DNA of 57,222 nucleotides. Origin: Opitutia bacterium UBA953 (GTDB taxonomy: Bacteria > Verrucomicrobiota > Verrucomicrobiia > Opitutales > UBA953). The notes under the pieces were generated by a model. That model was given only the letters and a program-made list of their open reading frames with translations, was not told where the DNA came from and ran no database searches. The DNA lies in assembly GCA_002293125.1 (NCBI GenBank), contig DBCR01000075.1, positions 3,350 to 60,571 of the forward strand, written 5' to 3'. The position numbers were made by a program, and so were the translations under genes. Position 1 is the first letter of the stretch; every line of letters starts with the position of its first letter. Shown here piece after piece: positions 43,281-50,450 of this stretch.

Positions 43281-43643
43281 TCAGAGGAGCGCGATGCCCA
43301 CGCACATCGCCAATACGGCGAGCGCCGGGACTGACTTGATCGCGGCGTCCTTGACCTTCAGGTGCATGGCGAAGGCCACGACCATGATCAGGCCCAAGGC
43401 GATCGCCGAAGGTTGAGCGAGCGCCGTCCACCAAAGGGAGAGCAGGAGCGCCGTCGCCAGGATGACTTTCGTCACGCCGATGACGGAGAAGACCCAGGCC
43501 GGGAGTCCGTAGACCGCGAACTCCTCGCGCAAAGTCTGCGCCGCCTGGCCCCGATAATCCGTCGGCTTATCGCGACGGAGCACCCAGACGTTGAGGATGC
43601 CTAAGGAGACGACGAGCTTGAGCGCGATGAGGAGATATTCCAT
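43281..43643 (-). CDS. DoxX-like small membrane protein, minus-strand partner
   Basis: 120 residues and four helices, DoxX-like: GILNVWVLRRDKPTDYRG, REEFAVYGLPAWVFSVIGVT and FAMHLKVKDAAIKSVPALAV. The last block matches RIKIRDSVGQMLPALG in the convergent neighbour, so the two are paralogues of equal length facing each other. DoxX-like proteins are often tied to redox or stress membrane functions, but nothing specific can be inferred. Confidence 0.78.
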   Translation of the reverse strand: MEYLLIALKLVVSLGILNVWVLRRDKPTDYRGQAAQTLREEFAVYGLPAWVFSVIGVTKVILATALLLSLWWTALAQPSAIALGLIMVVAFAMHLKVKDAAIKSVPALAVLAMCVGIALL

Positions 43644-43712
43644 GGGAGATGGGCGACGCTGACATTCAACTCCGCCGCCCGCCTTTCCGCTACCTTATAA
43701 TCAACATCACAA

Positions 43713-43980
43713 GGTAGGGATGCGATGACATCGCCTCCGCCTGCTGGCTCGTTGTGTTCCCAACCGCCAACCGCTACCCGCCATCACCTAACATAGCTAG
43801 GGTCGAGCATCCCTGCTCGACCGCGGCCGACCAAGGATGGTCAGCCCTACCCAAAACCGGCCGCCGCAGGGCGAACCAAGGTAGGGGCACGATTTATCGT
43901 GCACTCCTATCTAGGAGGGCGCGGCGGAGCCACACCCCTACCCTCGGCCGCCCTGCGGCGGCCGTGCCTCGCAGCCGTTC
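43713..43980. repeat. Cluster of palindrome cassettes
   Basis: In order: GGTAGGGATGCGATGACATC word (43714-43738), CCCAACCGCCAACCGCTACC phrase (43760-43779), a framed double palindrome (about 43796-43852), and a long word with GGGGCACGATTTATCGTGCA (43883-43902) ending in CACCCCTACC. The last appears reverse-complemented near 54660-54731. Confidence 0.85.
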
Positions 43981-44007
43981 ACCATGCCAGCAGTCCCCCC
44001 GCGAAGG

Positions 44008-44691
44008 CTATGCCTTCGCTGCATCGCTCGGATTAGGCTCCACGATCACCACGCGGCAGTTCCAATCGAGGGCGACGAGGGCGCTCTGCAACGCGGCGAG
44101 CGTGGCGTAATCCGGCGCCGTCGCGGCCACGTAGGTGTCGTTGCCCGGGCAGGCGCCGTCATAGAAGTCGATGCTGCCGACATCGGCGTAGTCGCCGGCA
44201 TCGACCTTGTCTCTGCTGGCTTCCAGCTTGGAGAAGAGACCCTGCAGGTAAGGGACGGCTCGGGCGCCCGGGCAGCTGCGACGATACCAGTCGAACTCAT
44301 GCTCCTCTTGGCGGCTTTCCCGGCTGGAGCCGTTTTCGCTTTCCCATTCTTCGCGGGCCGCTTCGACGCGCTCCTCGAATTCGTCGTCGGATTCGTCCTC
44401 GTCCTGCTCGAAGTCACTGGAGTCGAATTCGTCTTCTTCATCGTCCTCCAGGTCGGGCACCTCGTCGTAGATCGTGCCGTTGAGGCAGAGCTCGAAATAG
44501 CCCTCCGAGTCGTTCCAGAAGGCACGGATCTGGTCGCCCTTGGCGCTGACCTTCTCGCCAGGCAGGGCCGGGAGGAGTTTGCCGCCGGAGGCGGATTTGG
44601 TCTCATCGACCAGCTTGAACCAGTCCGGAGTGAAGAGGGCGATGCCGCCCAGCGTGAGGGTTTTCAGGAATTCGCGTCGGTCGTAACTCAT
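44008..44691 (-). CDS. TAT-exported protein with a long acidic stretch
   Basis: 227 residues. A twin-arginine signal (YDRREFLKTLTLGGIALFTP) is followed by a compact N-terminal part (GEKVSAKGDQIRAFWNDSEG), then a very acidic low-complexity run of Asp/Glu (about 78-125) and a C-terminal domain with LQGLFSKLEASRDKVDAGDY. The acidic run could bind metal ions or mediate protein contacts. No known family recognised. Confidence 0.7.
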   Translation of the reverse strand: MSYDRREFLKTLTLGGIALFTPDWFKLVDETKSASGGKLLPALPGEKVSAKGDQIRAFWNDSEGYFELCLNGTIYDEVPDLEDDEEDEFDSSDFEQDEDESDDEFEERVEAAREEWESENGSSRESRQEEHEFDWYRRSCPGARAVPYLQGLFSKLEASRDKVDAGDYADVGSIDFYDGACPGNDTYVAATAPDYATLAALQSALVALDWNCRVVIVEPNPSDAAKA

Positions 44692-44762
44692 AGTCCACTC
44701 ATTTTACTATACCTATACATTCTGTCTAGGGGGTCGGTTGTCATAGAGTGGCATAACCCGAG

Positions 44763-44934
44763 AACGGGTATTAGCGGTTGGCGGTTGGGAAAACGTCTAG
44801 GTAGGGACGCGTCGGCGACGCGTCCGCTGTCTCGCTGTAGGGACAGCGCCACGTGCTGTCCTAGCTACCTTGCGGACGCGACACCGTCGCGTCCCTACCT
44901 CAAGACACGGCTGACCGGGGCGGTCAGCCCTACC
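44763..44934. repeat. Cluster of palindrome cassettes
   Basis: GCGGTTGGCGGTTGGGAA phrase (44773-44790), GGTAGGGACGCGTCGGCGAC word (44800-44819), GGGACAGCGCCACGTGCTGT word (44838-44857), GGACGCGACACCGTCGCGTC word with CCCTACC (44874-44898) and GGCTGACCGGGGCGGTCAGC ending CCCTACC (44909-44934). Confidence 0.85.
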
Positions 44935-44983
44935 TGGACCTTTTACCTTTGGCAGAACACTTTCCTGGCTTACGTTCCACTGC

Positions 44984-45766
44984 ATGCCCCTCAGCCGACG
45001 TGAGACCCTCCGCCTCCTGTTCGCCGGGGTGGCCTTGGCGCCGCTCGCGAGCCTGGCCGCGGATAAGCCGGCTCGCCGTTCGCCCAAGAAAGGCTGGGCG
45101 GGCAACCGTCCGGAATCCGAAAAACAGTTCGGCTGCACGTGGTGGTATACGTGGACCTGCCAAGGCAGCAGCACTCCGAGCTATGAATTCGTCCCGATGG
45201 TGAAAGGCCATCGTCGGCCCGTGCCCGACACCGAGTTGGCGATGCTAAAGGATCCTGCCGCCAAGCACCTGCTCGGCCTGAACGAACCCGAGCGGGACAC
45301 TCAGGGCAACCTTTCCATCGAAGAAGCGATCGCAGCCTGGCCGGCGATGGCCGCGGTGGCCACGGAGAAGAAACTACGCCTCGGCTCTCCCGGCGTCTCC
45401 TCCGACGGCCTCGGCGGGACCTGGATGCGCGCCTTCATGGAGCAGGCCCAGCGCAAGAAGCTGAAGGTCGATTTCATCACCGCCCATTGGTATCGCAGCG
45501 CCGACCCCGGGGCCTTCGAAGAATGGCTCAAGGAACTCTACGCCAACTATCGCCGGCCCGTCTGGATCACCGAGTTCAACGCCATGTTCACCAAGGCCGA
45601 CGACAACGGCCATGCGCAGTTCCTCCGCGGAGCGCTCAAGGCCATGGAGCGGCAGCGCTTCGTCGAACGTTACGCCTACTTCAATCCCAAGGATGGCAAG
45701 GCCGCGCTCCTCAAGGACGGCTCCCTCACCAAACTCGGCGAGATCTACCGCGACGCGGGCGCCTGA
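44984..45766 (+). CDS. Exported GH128-type glycoside hydrolase
   Basis: 260 residues. An N-terminal export signal of TAT-like form (SRRETLRLLFAGVALAPLAS) is followed by one TIM-barrel domain of the Glyco_hydro_cc type: CTWWYTWTC, EFVPMVKG, LLGLNEPERDTQGN (acid/base Glu in NEP), LGSPGVSSDG, VDFITAHWYR and RRPVWITEFNAMF (nucleophile Glu in TEF). The family acts on beta-1,3-glucans, so laminarin or fungal/algal glucan degradation is likely. Complete length. It is surrounded by repeat clusters on both sides. Confidence 0.88.
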   Translation: MPLSRRETLRLLFAGVALAPLASLAADKPARRSPKKGWAGNRPESEKQFGCTWWYTWTCQGSSTPSYEFVPMVKGHRRPVPDTELAMLKDPAAKHLLGLNEPERDTQGNLSIEEAIAAWPAMAAVATEKKLRLGSPGVSSDGLGGTWMRAFMEQAQRKKLKVDFITAHWYRSADPGAFEEWLKELYANYRRPVWITEFNAMFTKADDNGHAQFLRGALKAMERQRFVERYAYFNPKDGKAALLKDGSLTKLGEIYRDAGA

Positions 45767-45783
45767 GGCCCCCGCTCTCTCGC

Positions 45784-46060
45784 GGCAGGGATACGATGAC
45801 CTCGCATCCGTTGTATCTAAGGCAGGGAGAGTACCACGCGCTGCCCTAGCTGCATCTGGTAGGGTCGAGCGTCCCTGCTCGACCGCGGCCGACCAAGGAT
45901 GGTCGGCCCTACCCTATGTCGTGACGCCGTCCCGACCCTACCCGCCACCCGAAACGACCGCCTCCACCTTTGCACTTTTGCACATTCAGTGCCCCTCGTC
46001 GCGCCTTCGGCTGCGCCTGCTTCGCAGCAGTTCACCATGCCAGCAGTTCCCCCACGCGGC
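45784..46060. repeat. Cluster of palindrome cassettes
   Basis: GGGATACGATGACCTCGCAT word (45788-45807), GGCAGGGAGAGTACCACGCG word (45824-45843), and a framed double palindrome at 45858-45913 with arms GGTCGAGCG/TGCTCGACC and GGCCGACCA/TGGTCGGCC. Short phrases follow (CCACCTTTGCACTTTTGCAC near 45963) that recur near 40732. Confidence 0.85.
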
Positions 46061-46062
46061 CT

Positions 46063-46371
46063 TCAGGCCGCGTTATAGTCAAGGACGAGCACTTTTTCGA
46101 GGATGTCGGGCAAAAGGGCGACGAACGCCTGATGCGCCGGCTCATGGAGATACTGCTTCTCAAGGGCTTCCTTCGAGGCGAAGGTCAGCGTGAAGATATG
46201 GGTGAAGCCTTGGTCCAGTCCTTCCGGGCTCACGTTCGTGCCCCACTCGAAGGCCTGGATCGCCGGCAGCTTGGACGGCAGTGCCTTGAAGGCCTCGACC
46301 ACCCCGCGGACTTTCTCCGCGGGAGCGTCGGCCTTGAACTGAAAGATCACGATATGACGGTAAGAGCTCAT
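46063..46371 (-). CDS. Dabb-domain (stress-responsive A/B barrel) protein
   Basis: 102 residues, the full size of one Dabb domain. RHIVIFQFKADAPAEKV, QAFEWGTNVSPEGLDQGFTH and LTFASKEALEKQYLHEPAHQ are the conserved strands and the His-containing segment. These dimeric alpha/beta barrels are widespread; some act as monooxygenase-like or decarboxylase-like enzymes. Its local role is unknown. Confidence 0.88.
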   Translation of the reverse strand: MSSYRHIVIFQFKADAPAEKVRGVVEAFKALPSKLPAIQAFEWGTNVSPEGLDQGFTHIFTLTFASKEALEKQYLHEPAHQAFVALLPDILEKVLVLDYNAA

Positions 46372-46415
46372 CCCCCCAGCGAGCGTATCGAATCCCCGCC
46401 GTCAAGTTGTCTCGA

Positions 46416-46725
46416 GGTAGGGACGCGTCGGCGACGCGTCCGCCCTTCGCCCTGACGGACACGACACCGTCGCGTCCCTACCCACGCGGCTGACCGGGGC
46501 CGGTCAGCCCTACCTCAGCCCTTTGAAGTCGCAAATTGCGACTTCAAGTTTCCCGGCCGCCCACCCTTGAATCGCATCTCCCTGGCCAACCGGCCAACTG
46601 GTCAACCGGCCAACTCACTCTGCATCGTTCTGGTCCACTGAGCCTCCGAGCCTCTGGGCCTCTTAGTCTCCCCCATGCCCACGTGTCACCGTGCCAGCTT
46701 GCCCCCTCGCCGCTGACTGGCGGTC
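46416..46725. repeat. Cluster of palindrome cassettes and phrases
   Basis: Composite unit 46416-46514: GGTAGGGACGCGTCGGCGAC word, then GGACACGACACCGTCGCGTC, then CCCTACC, then GGCTGACCGGGGCCGGTCAG, then CCCTACC. After that AAGTCGCAATTTGCGACTT-like palindrome (near 46527-46548) and C-rich phrases similar to those at 26940, 40640 and 54520. Confidence 0.8.
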
Positions 46726-46736
46726 AGCGGCGCGCG

Positions 46737-46979
46737 TCAGGCCTTCAGCTGCGCAAAACGCACGTGCAGGAGCGCCCGGCCTTTGGCGGCGAAGACGCAG
46801 GAGTCCCTATCCGGCGAGAATTGCACGCCATCGCACTTGGCGAGCTGGGCGCGCTGGACCGCGTAGGCGCGGTGTAGGAGCACTGAGCGGACATGCTGTA
46901 GGATATCCTCGTCAGGCTTCGCGAGGAAACCCGGCAGATCCTCGACTTCGATCACCAGACCAGGAAGACGCTTTGACAT
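46737..46979 (-). CDS. Small unknown protein
   Basis: 80 residues (MSKRLPGLVIEVEDLPGFLA; HVRSVLLHRAYAVQRAQLAK). Soluble, mixed charge, no recognised domain. Codon use looks coding. It lies between two repeat clusters, a pattern shared by many small genes here. Confidence 0.5.
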   Translation of the reverse strand: MSKRLPGLVIEVEDLPGFLAKPDEDILQHVRSVLLHRAYAVQRAQLAKCDGVQFSPDRDSCVFAAKGRALLHVRFAQLKA

Positions 46980-47087
46980 GCCCGTAAACCAAAGACGGCG
47001 CAGGGGAGCCGTAAAGGATGAAGCATGCGGAATGGAGGGCTGAATTGAAAGCCCACCACCCGAAACCTGAAATGATGCCTCTGCCTT

Positions 47088-47140
47088 TAGGTAGGGTCGA
47101 GCGGCCCGCTCGACCGCGGATGCGACGTCATCGCGCCCGA
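47088..47140. repeat. Truncated palindrome cassette beside a gene end
   Basis: GTAGGGTCGAGCGGCCCGCTCGACC is followed by GCGGATGCGACGTCATCGCG and CCGACCCT, ending a few bases from the stop codon at 47144. The inner arms combine two different word types in one element. Confidence 0.7.
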
Positions 47141-47143
47141 CCC

Positions 47144-47569
47144 TCAGTCGTCACCATCCAGGCTGCGGATGACGGCCGACTGTCCATCCAGACACAGGTC
47201 GACCACCTGCTTGCAGCGCAGGAACTCGGCTTCGAGCGGCAGGCCCGCGAGCTTGGCGCCGCGGGCGCTCGCGCCAAAGTCGGCGCCATGGGGTCCTCGC
47301 GGGCCGTAATCAGCGGACGGGTATCGGGCGCGCATCGCACGAACGAACGCCTGCATGACTCCCGGCGTCGCTTCCATGTAAGGGTTCTCCGTTCCGGCCG
47401 ACAGCGTGAATTCCATGGGCGAATCCTCAGTTTGGACGAACAAGAGGTAGAGGCGGTTGTTCGTGATGAAGCTTAGCTTCACTCCGCCGCCCTCATCCGC
47501 CGAACGCATCAACTCCGTCGGGTAGAGCTTCGCAACCAATACCGCTAACTCTTCAGATAGATCAGCCAT
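47144..47569 (-). CDS. Unknown protein, module copy 1 (paralogue of 49074-49559)
   Basis: 141 residues. Shared with the later copy: LSFITNNRLYLLFVQTEDSP, FTLSAGTENPYMEA and the C-terminal block EAEFLRCKQVVDLCLDGQSA. Both copies lie directly upstream-overlapping position relative to a 57-residue membrane protein: ATG 47569 is one base before the stop of that gene. No known family recognised. The compact mixed alpha/beta pattern recalls small cytoplasmic immunity proteins, but that is only a suggestion. Confidence 0.65.
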   Translation of the reverse strand: MADLSEELAVLVAKLYPTELMRSADEGGGVKLSFITNNRLYLLFVQTEDSPMEFTLSAGTENPYMEATPGVMQAFVRAMRARYPSADYGPRGPHGADFGASARGAKLAGLPLEAEFLRCKQVVDLCLDGQSAVIRSLDGDD

Positions 47570-47570
47570 G

Positions 47571-47744
47571 TCAGTCTTTGCGCGGGCGGGTGACGTAGAG
47601 GCCGAGGACCCCGAGGCCGATGGCCAACAGACCGGCGCCGGAAAGGTCTTCGCCGCCCTTGTGCATGCCCAGCACGAAGCAAACGCCCGTGATGATCCAT
47701 CCGTAGCAGAGAAAGCGGGCGCAGCCGGCGGGGATTGGAATCAT
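47571..47744 (-). CDS. 57-residue membrane protein, module copy 1
   Basis: ATG 47744 to TGA 47571: MIPIPAGCARFLCYGWIITG then VCFVLGMHKGGEDLSGAGLL and AIGLGVLGLYVTRPRKD. Two membrane helices with a short charged loop (HKGGED). The paralogue at 49561-49734 is almost identical in protein (differences only in the loop and nearby) and in DNA. The gene is not in the supplied long ORF list because of its size, but conservation of the reading frame between copies supports it. Confidence 0.75.
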   Translation of the reverse strand: MIPIPAGCARFLCYGWIITGVCFVLGMHKGGEDLSGAGLLAIGLGVLGLYVTRPRKD

Positions 47745-47773
47745 GAGCCCAGACTGTCGGCGGGGAGTCCGAG

Positions 47774-47802
47774 GGCAATATGCTTCTATTAGAATGTTTA
47801 CA
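47774..47802. promoter_or_regulatory. 29-bp intergenic element, copy 1
   Basis: Identical base for base to 49964-49992. The core TTCTATTAGAA is a perfect 5-1-5 palindrome, flanked by GGCAATATGC on the left and TGTTTACA on the right. It lies between divergent genes (47744 minus, 47831 plus) and could be a shared operator or promoter. No good sigma-70 spacing is found in it. Confidence 0.7.
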
Positions 47803-47830
47803 CCTGCTGCCGTCCCGCGAAACTCTGGTC

Positions 47831-48367
47831 ATGGCTTCCAGTAAATCGCCCATGGACCCTCACTACCTGGAATCGCGGCTCCGTCACCTCGAGGCAATCC
47901 ACCAGGCGCTCGGCGATGAGATCGCCGCCCTGCGGATGATGCTGAAAGAGTTCGGGCTGAGCATCTTCATCGGGACCATCGACCCGTCTCCGCCATACGC
48001 TGCGACGACCAAGCCTGAGGCCGCACCCGAGCCCAAGAAGAAGTCCGTCAAAGCCGCGGCTTACGAAGGCCCGCCCAGCAAGGAGCAGTTCGAGGAAGCC
48101 CGTCGCGTCGTCATGGACGGCTATACACCCGACAGGCCGGGGGACGGAGACCGGCTTCTCAAGACCATCGTCTACCGCCTGCTAGACGGCAGCAGCAAAG
48201 GCTTCAAGTCCGCCGACCTCCCGTCCGCGCGGACCGTGGCCATGTATCTCATCGAGCAGGCCGGACTCCGTTCGGGTCCAGGCTTCCGCGACGGGAAGCT
48301 CCGCTCGCTCCTGAAGAAATTCGTGCCCTTTGATCCCATCGACTCGATTCGGCGCCTACCGCGCTGA
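47831..48367 (+). CDS. Unknown cytoplasmic protein, divergent from module copy 1
   Basis: 178 residues from ATG 47831 (MASSKSPMDPHYLESRLRHL); the open frame from 47780 would translate the conserved 29-bp element and is rejected. An N-terminal coiled-coil-like helix (ESRLRHLEAIHQALGDEIAA), a Pro/Lys-rich linker (about 55-85), and a helical C-terminal domain (SKEQFEEARRVVMDGYTPDR; ARTVAMYLIEQAGLRSGPGF). No family recognised. A 101-bp GGGGTCAGGCC-type repeat starts 5 bases after its stop. Confidence 0.65.
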   Translation: MASSKSPMDPHYLESRLRHLEAIHQALGDEIAALRMMLKEFGLSIFIGTIDPSPPYAATTKPEAAPEPKKKSVKAAAYEGPPSKEQFEEARRVVMDGYTPDRPGDGDRLLKTIVYRLLDGSSKGFKSADLPSARTVAMYLIEQAGLRSGPGFRDGKLRSLLKKFVPFDPIDSIRRLPR

Positions 48368-48372
48368 ACTAA

Positions 48373-48473
48373 GGGGTCAGGCCGTTACCACAGGACGTGT
48401 TACCAAAAACGCGCCAATACTGAACTTTTAGTATCAGCCCCTAGCAAGTAACGGCCTGACCCCGTGCTCGGCC
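48373..48473. repeat. GGGGTCAGGCC-type inverted repeat element
   Basis: Perfect 16-bp ends GGGGTCAGGCCGTTAC (48373-48388) and GTAACGGCCTGACCCC (48458-48473) enclose 69 bases unrelated to the copies at 51573 and 52637. It starts 5 bases after the stop of the 47831 gene and runs into the 3' end of the minus-strand gene 48400-49002. Confidence 0.88.
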
Positions 48474-49002
48474 CGACTTGGGCCCGGGCGAAGTCGTCGG
48501 CTAATTCGCCGATTGTCGCCAATTGCTCGACGGTCACCTCGACTTCGGGCCACTGGTTGGTCCACGGCTCCGGGCCGTCAGAGGAGAGACCTCGCGAGGC
48601 TTCCTCCTGTTTGGCCAATACGTCCTTGAGCCTTTCGACGGTGGACTGGATGGCGCTCGCCCAAGCTTCTGGCGAGTCCTCCGGCCCTACCGGCAAAGGC
48701 AACGTCGCGACGATTGGGTGATGATACTTCTCCAAGTAAGCGACACTGACGTCAGGGCACAGTTGGGAAAGACGATGGACGAAAATCGCAAGGTAGGCGG
48801 GGGAGATTTCCCCGAACGGACAATCCTGCGAAAGACGCAGCAGGACCTCTTTATAGCCGAGCTCCAGGGCCACCGTTGAACCGAATGCGGCGGCCAACCT
48901 AAGCCTGTGCTTTTCGGGAGGGCGAGTCGGGCGCTCGCAAGGATACAGCCGGGTGAACGCGACGATCGCGTTATGCGGGAGGAAAGGAAGTGGTTCGTTC
49001 AT
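48400..49002 (-). CDS. Unknown protein whose C-terminus lies in a repeat
   Basis: 200 residues. The first part (about 1-175) looks like an ordinary soluble protein: HNAIVAFTRLYPCERPTRPP, LELGYKEVLLRLSQDCPFGE, AIFVHRLSQLCPDVSVAYLE, EQLATIGELADDFARAQVG. The last 25 residues (about PSTGSGRYLLGADTKSSVL, then ARFW) are encoded by the 48373-48473 repeat, which supplies the stop codon. The original C-terminus has probably been replaced by insertion of the element. Function unknown. Confidence 0.6.
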   Translation of the reverse strand: MNEPLPFLPHNAIVAFTRLYPCERPTRPPEKHRLRLAAAFGSTVALELGYKEVLLRLSQDCPFGEISPAYLAIFVHRLSQLCPDVSVAYLEKYHHPIVATLPLPVGPEDSPEAWASAIQSTVERLKDVLAKQEEASRGLSSDGPEPWTNQWPEVEVTVEQLATIGELADDFARAQVGPSTGSGRYLLGADTKSSVLARFW

Positions 49003-49073
49003 GCCGAATCCTCTCCGGATAAGTCGCCGCGTCTAGTCACCCCCGCGTCATAGACGCCAGCAGGCTGCCCCCT

Positions 49074-49559
49074 TCATTCGGCCAGATCGTCGGCTTCGCT
49101 GGCCCGTTCCCGTGCACGCTTGGAGGCAAAAATCACTTCATGCTGGCCATCCAAAGCGATGTCGAGGACTTGCTTGCAGCGCAGAAGCTCCGCCTTGACG
49201 AAAAGTTTCCGTTCGGAGGAATCCGGGACGACCCCTTCGGCGGAGACGCCCATCTGATAACCAAGGACGCCGCGCCAACAGTAGTTAGACGACGGGTGGG
49301 CCTTGTTCATATCGACGATCAGCTGGTCGATAGTCTTCTTGTCCGCCTCCCAGTATGGGCAGTCGGAACCTGAAGCCAAAGTGAAAGCCAACGGTTTGTC
49401 CTCGGTACGAAAACTAAGCTTATAAAGTCGGCCGTTCGTGATGAACGCAAAGCCGCCGCAGCCGAACTCCTCATCGTAATCATCCACGATATCCTTCGTG
49501 AAAAGTTCATGAATCAGCGCCAGGCATTCGCCGGGCAATCGGGAGTCAGGGAAGTCCAT
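49074..49559 (-). CDS. Unknown protein, module copy 2 (paralogue of 47144-47569)
   Basis: 161 residues. It shares with copy 1 FAFITNGRLYKLSFRTEDKP, FTLASGSDCPYWEADKK and KAELLRCKQVLDIALDGQHE, but the N-terminus and the middle (SSNYCWRGVLGYQMGVSAEG) differ. C-terminal tail is charged (KRARERASEADDLAE). ATG 49559 is one base before the stop of the 57-residue gene, as in copy 1. Protein divergence here is far greater than in the adjacent small gene. Confidence 0.65.
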   Translation of the reverse strand: MDFPDSRLPGECLALIHELFTKDIVDDYDEEFGCGGFAFITNGRLYKLSFRTEDKPLAFTLASGSDCPYWEADKKTIDQLIVDMNKAHPSSNYCWRGVLGYQMGVSAEGVVPDSSERKLFVKAELLRCKQVLDIALDGQHEVIFASKRARERASEADDLAE

Positions 49560-49560
49560 G

Positions 49561-49734
49561 TCAGTCTTTGCGCGGGCGGGTGACGTAGAGGCCGAGGACC
49601 CCGAGGCCGATGGCCAACAGCCCGGCGCCGGAAAGGTCTTCCCCGTTCTTGTTCAGGCCCAGCACGAAAATGACCCCCGTGATGATCCAACCGTAGCAAA
49701 GGAACCGAGCGCAGCCGGCGGGAATGGGGATCAT
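49561..49734 (-). CDS. 57-residue membrane protein, module copy 2
   Basis: ATG 49734 to TGA 49561. Same length and nearly same sequence as 47571-47744, with the loop HKGG replaced by NKNG and CFVLGM by IFVLGL. The last 60 bases are identical between copies. This level of identity beside a strongly diverged partner gene suggests recent duplication with selection on the partner, or gene conversion of the small gene. Confidence 0.75.
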   Translation of the reverse strand: MIPIPAGCARFLCYGWIITGVIFVLGLNKNGEDLSGAGLLAIGLGVLGLYVTRPRKD

Positions 49735-49738
49735 CGGC

Positions 49739-49942
49739 TTACTTCTTGATGAGCCAGTAGATCCAGCCCCAGAAGAGGCCCTTCAGCGGAGCGAGGATCA
49801 ACCCCGCGCCGATGGCATAGCCCAGGCCGCCGCCTCCGCCACTGAGGAAGCCCAGCGCGCAGCCGATAAGGAACAGGACCCAAGTGGCTTTCCACCAGCA
49901 GGCCCAGTAGGTGACTTTCGGGGTATTTTCCATAAGCCCCAT
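49739..49942 (-). CDS. Small Gly-rich membrane protein
   Basis: 67 residues (or 64 from the second ATG at 49933): TYWACWWKATWVLFLIGCAL, a Gly run, and LILAPLKGLFWGWIYWLIKK. Two or three membrane helices with many Trp residues at their ends. It precedes module copy 2 by 4 bases and is likely co-transcribed; copy 1 has no equivalent. No family recognised. Confidence 0.65.
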   Translation of the reverse strand: MGLMENTPKVTYWACWWKATWVLFLIGCALGFLSGGGGGLGYAIGAGLILAPLKGLFWGWIYWLIKK

Positions 49943-49963
49943 CCTGCCCAGGCCACTACTGCT

Positions 49964-49992
49964 GGCAATATGCTTCTATTAGAATGTTTACA
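49964..49992. promoter_or_regulatory. 29-bp intergenic element, copy 2
   Basis: Identical to 47774-47802, with the palindromic core TTCTATTAGAA. It again lies between divergent genes (49942 minus, 50021 plus), in the same orientation. Flanking bases differ completely, so the identity is limited to this element. Confidence 0.7.
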
Positions 49993-50020
49993 GCCGTTCG
50001 CCGACCCACAACCTTGAGGG

Positions 50021-50371
50021 ATGGATCCACGCACCGGCAGTTTTGGTGAAAGCAGGCGAGCCAGACGGCCGGTCGGCGCGAAGCCAGCGGGCAAGCAAGG
50101 CAAGCTGAAGTCCGTCACCTTGTCCGTCGAATGGGGCTACGAGATCCACAGCCTCACCATCGGGCCGCGCAACTGGGCGAAGATCCAGGCCGGCAAGGAA
50201 TGGGGCACCGGCGGTGAGACTTACTACTACGAGGGGGAGCGCTTCAGCTGCTACTGGGATTTCAACGGCCGCGGCGAACCCGGCTCGCTGATCGTCAGCT
50301 ATGGTAATGATGGCGGCGAAGGTTACGTCGGCACCTGGGCCGACGTCGAGATCACCGAGCATTACGCCTAA
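50021..50371 (+). CDS. Small beta-rich unknown protein
   Basis: 116 residues. A basic N-terminal extension (GSFGESRRARRPVGAKPAGK) is followed by a likely all-beta domain: SVTLSVEWGYEIHSLTIGPR, YYYEGERFSCYWDFNGRGEP and SLIVSYGNDGGEGYVG. No family recognised. A partial GGGGTCAGGCC repeat starts 6 bases after the stop codon. Confidence 0.6.
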   Translation: MDPRTGSFGESRRARRPVGAKPAGKQGKLKSVTLSVEWGYEIHSLTIGPRNWAKIQAGKEWGTGGETYYYEGERFSCYWDFNGRGEPGSLIVSYGNDGGEGYVGTWADVEITEHYA

Positions 50372-50376
50372 GCCAC

Positions 50377-50400
50377 GGGGTCAGGCCCTGTTGCCAGGTC
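50377..50400. repeat. Partial GGGGTCAGGCC-type repeat
   Basis: GGGGTCAGGCCCTGTTGCC begins here, 5 bases after a stop codon, like the full copies, but no matching right end is found before the next gene at 50451. Confidence 0.6.
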
Positions 50401-50450
50401 CGCATTGAGATCTAGGTAAAACTTATTCGGGCGACAGGGGTTTCATCTAT

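Noticed and set aside
47780..47830. 5' extension of the 47831 gene
   Set aside because: It would translate the 29-bp element that is identical in a different gene context at 49964, so it is regulatory or repeat DNA.
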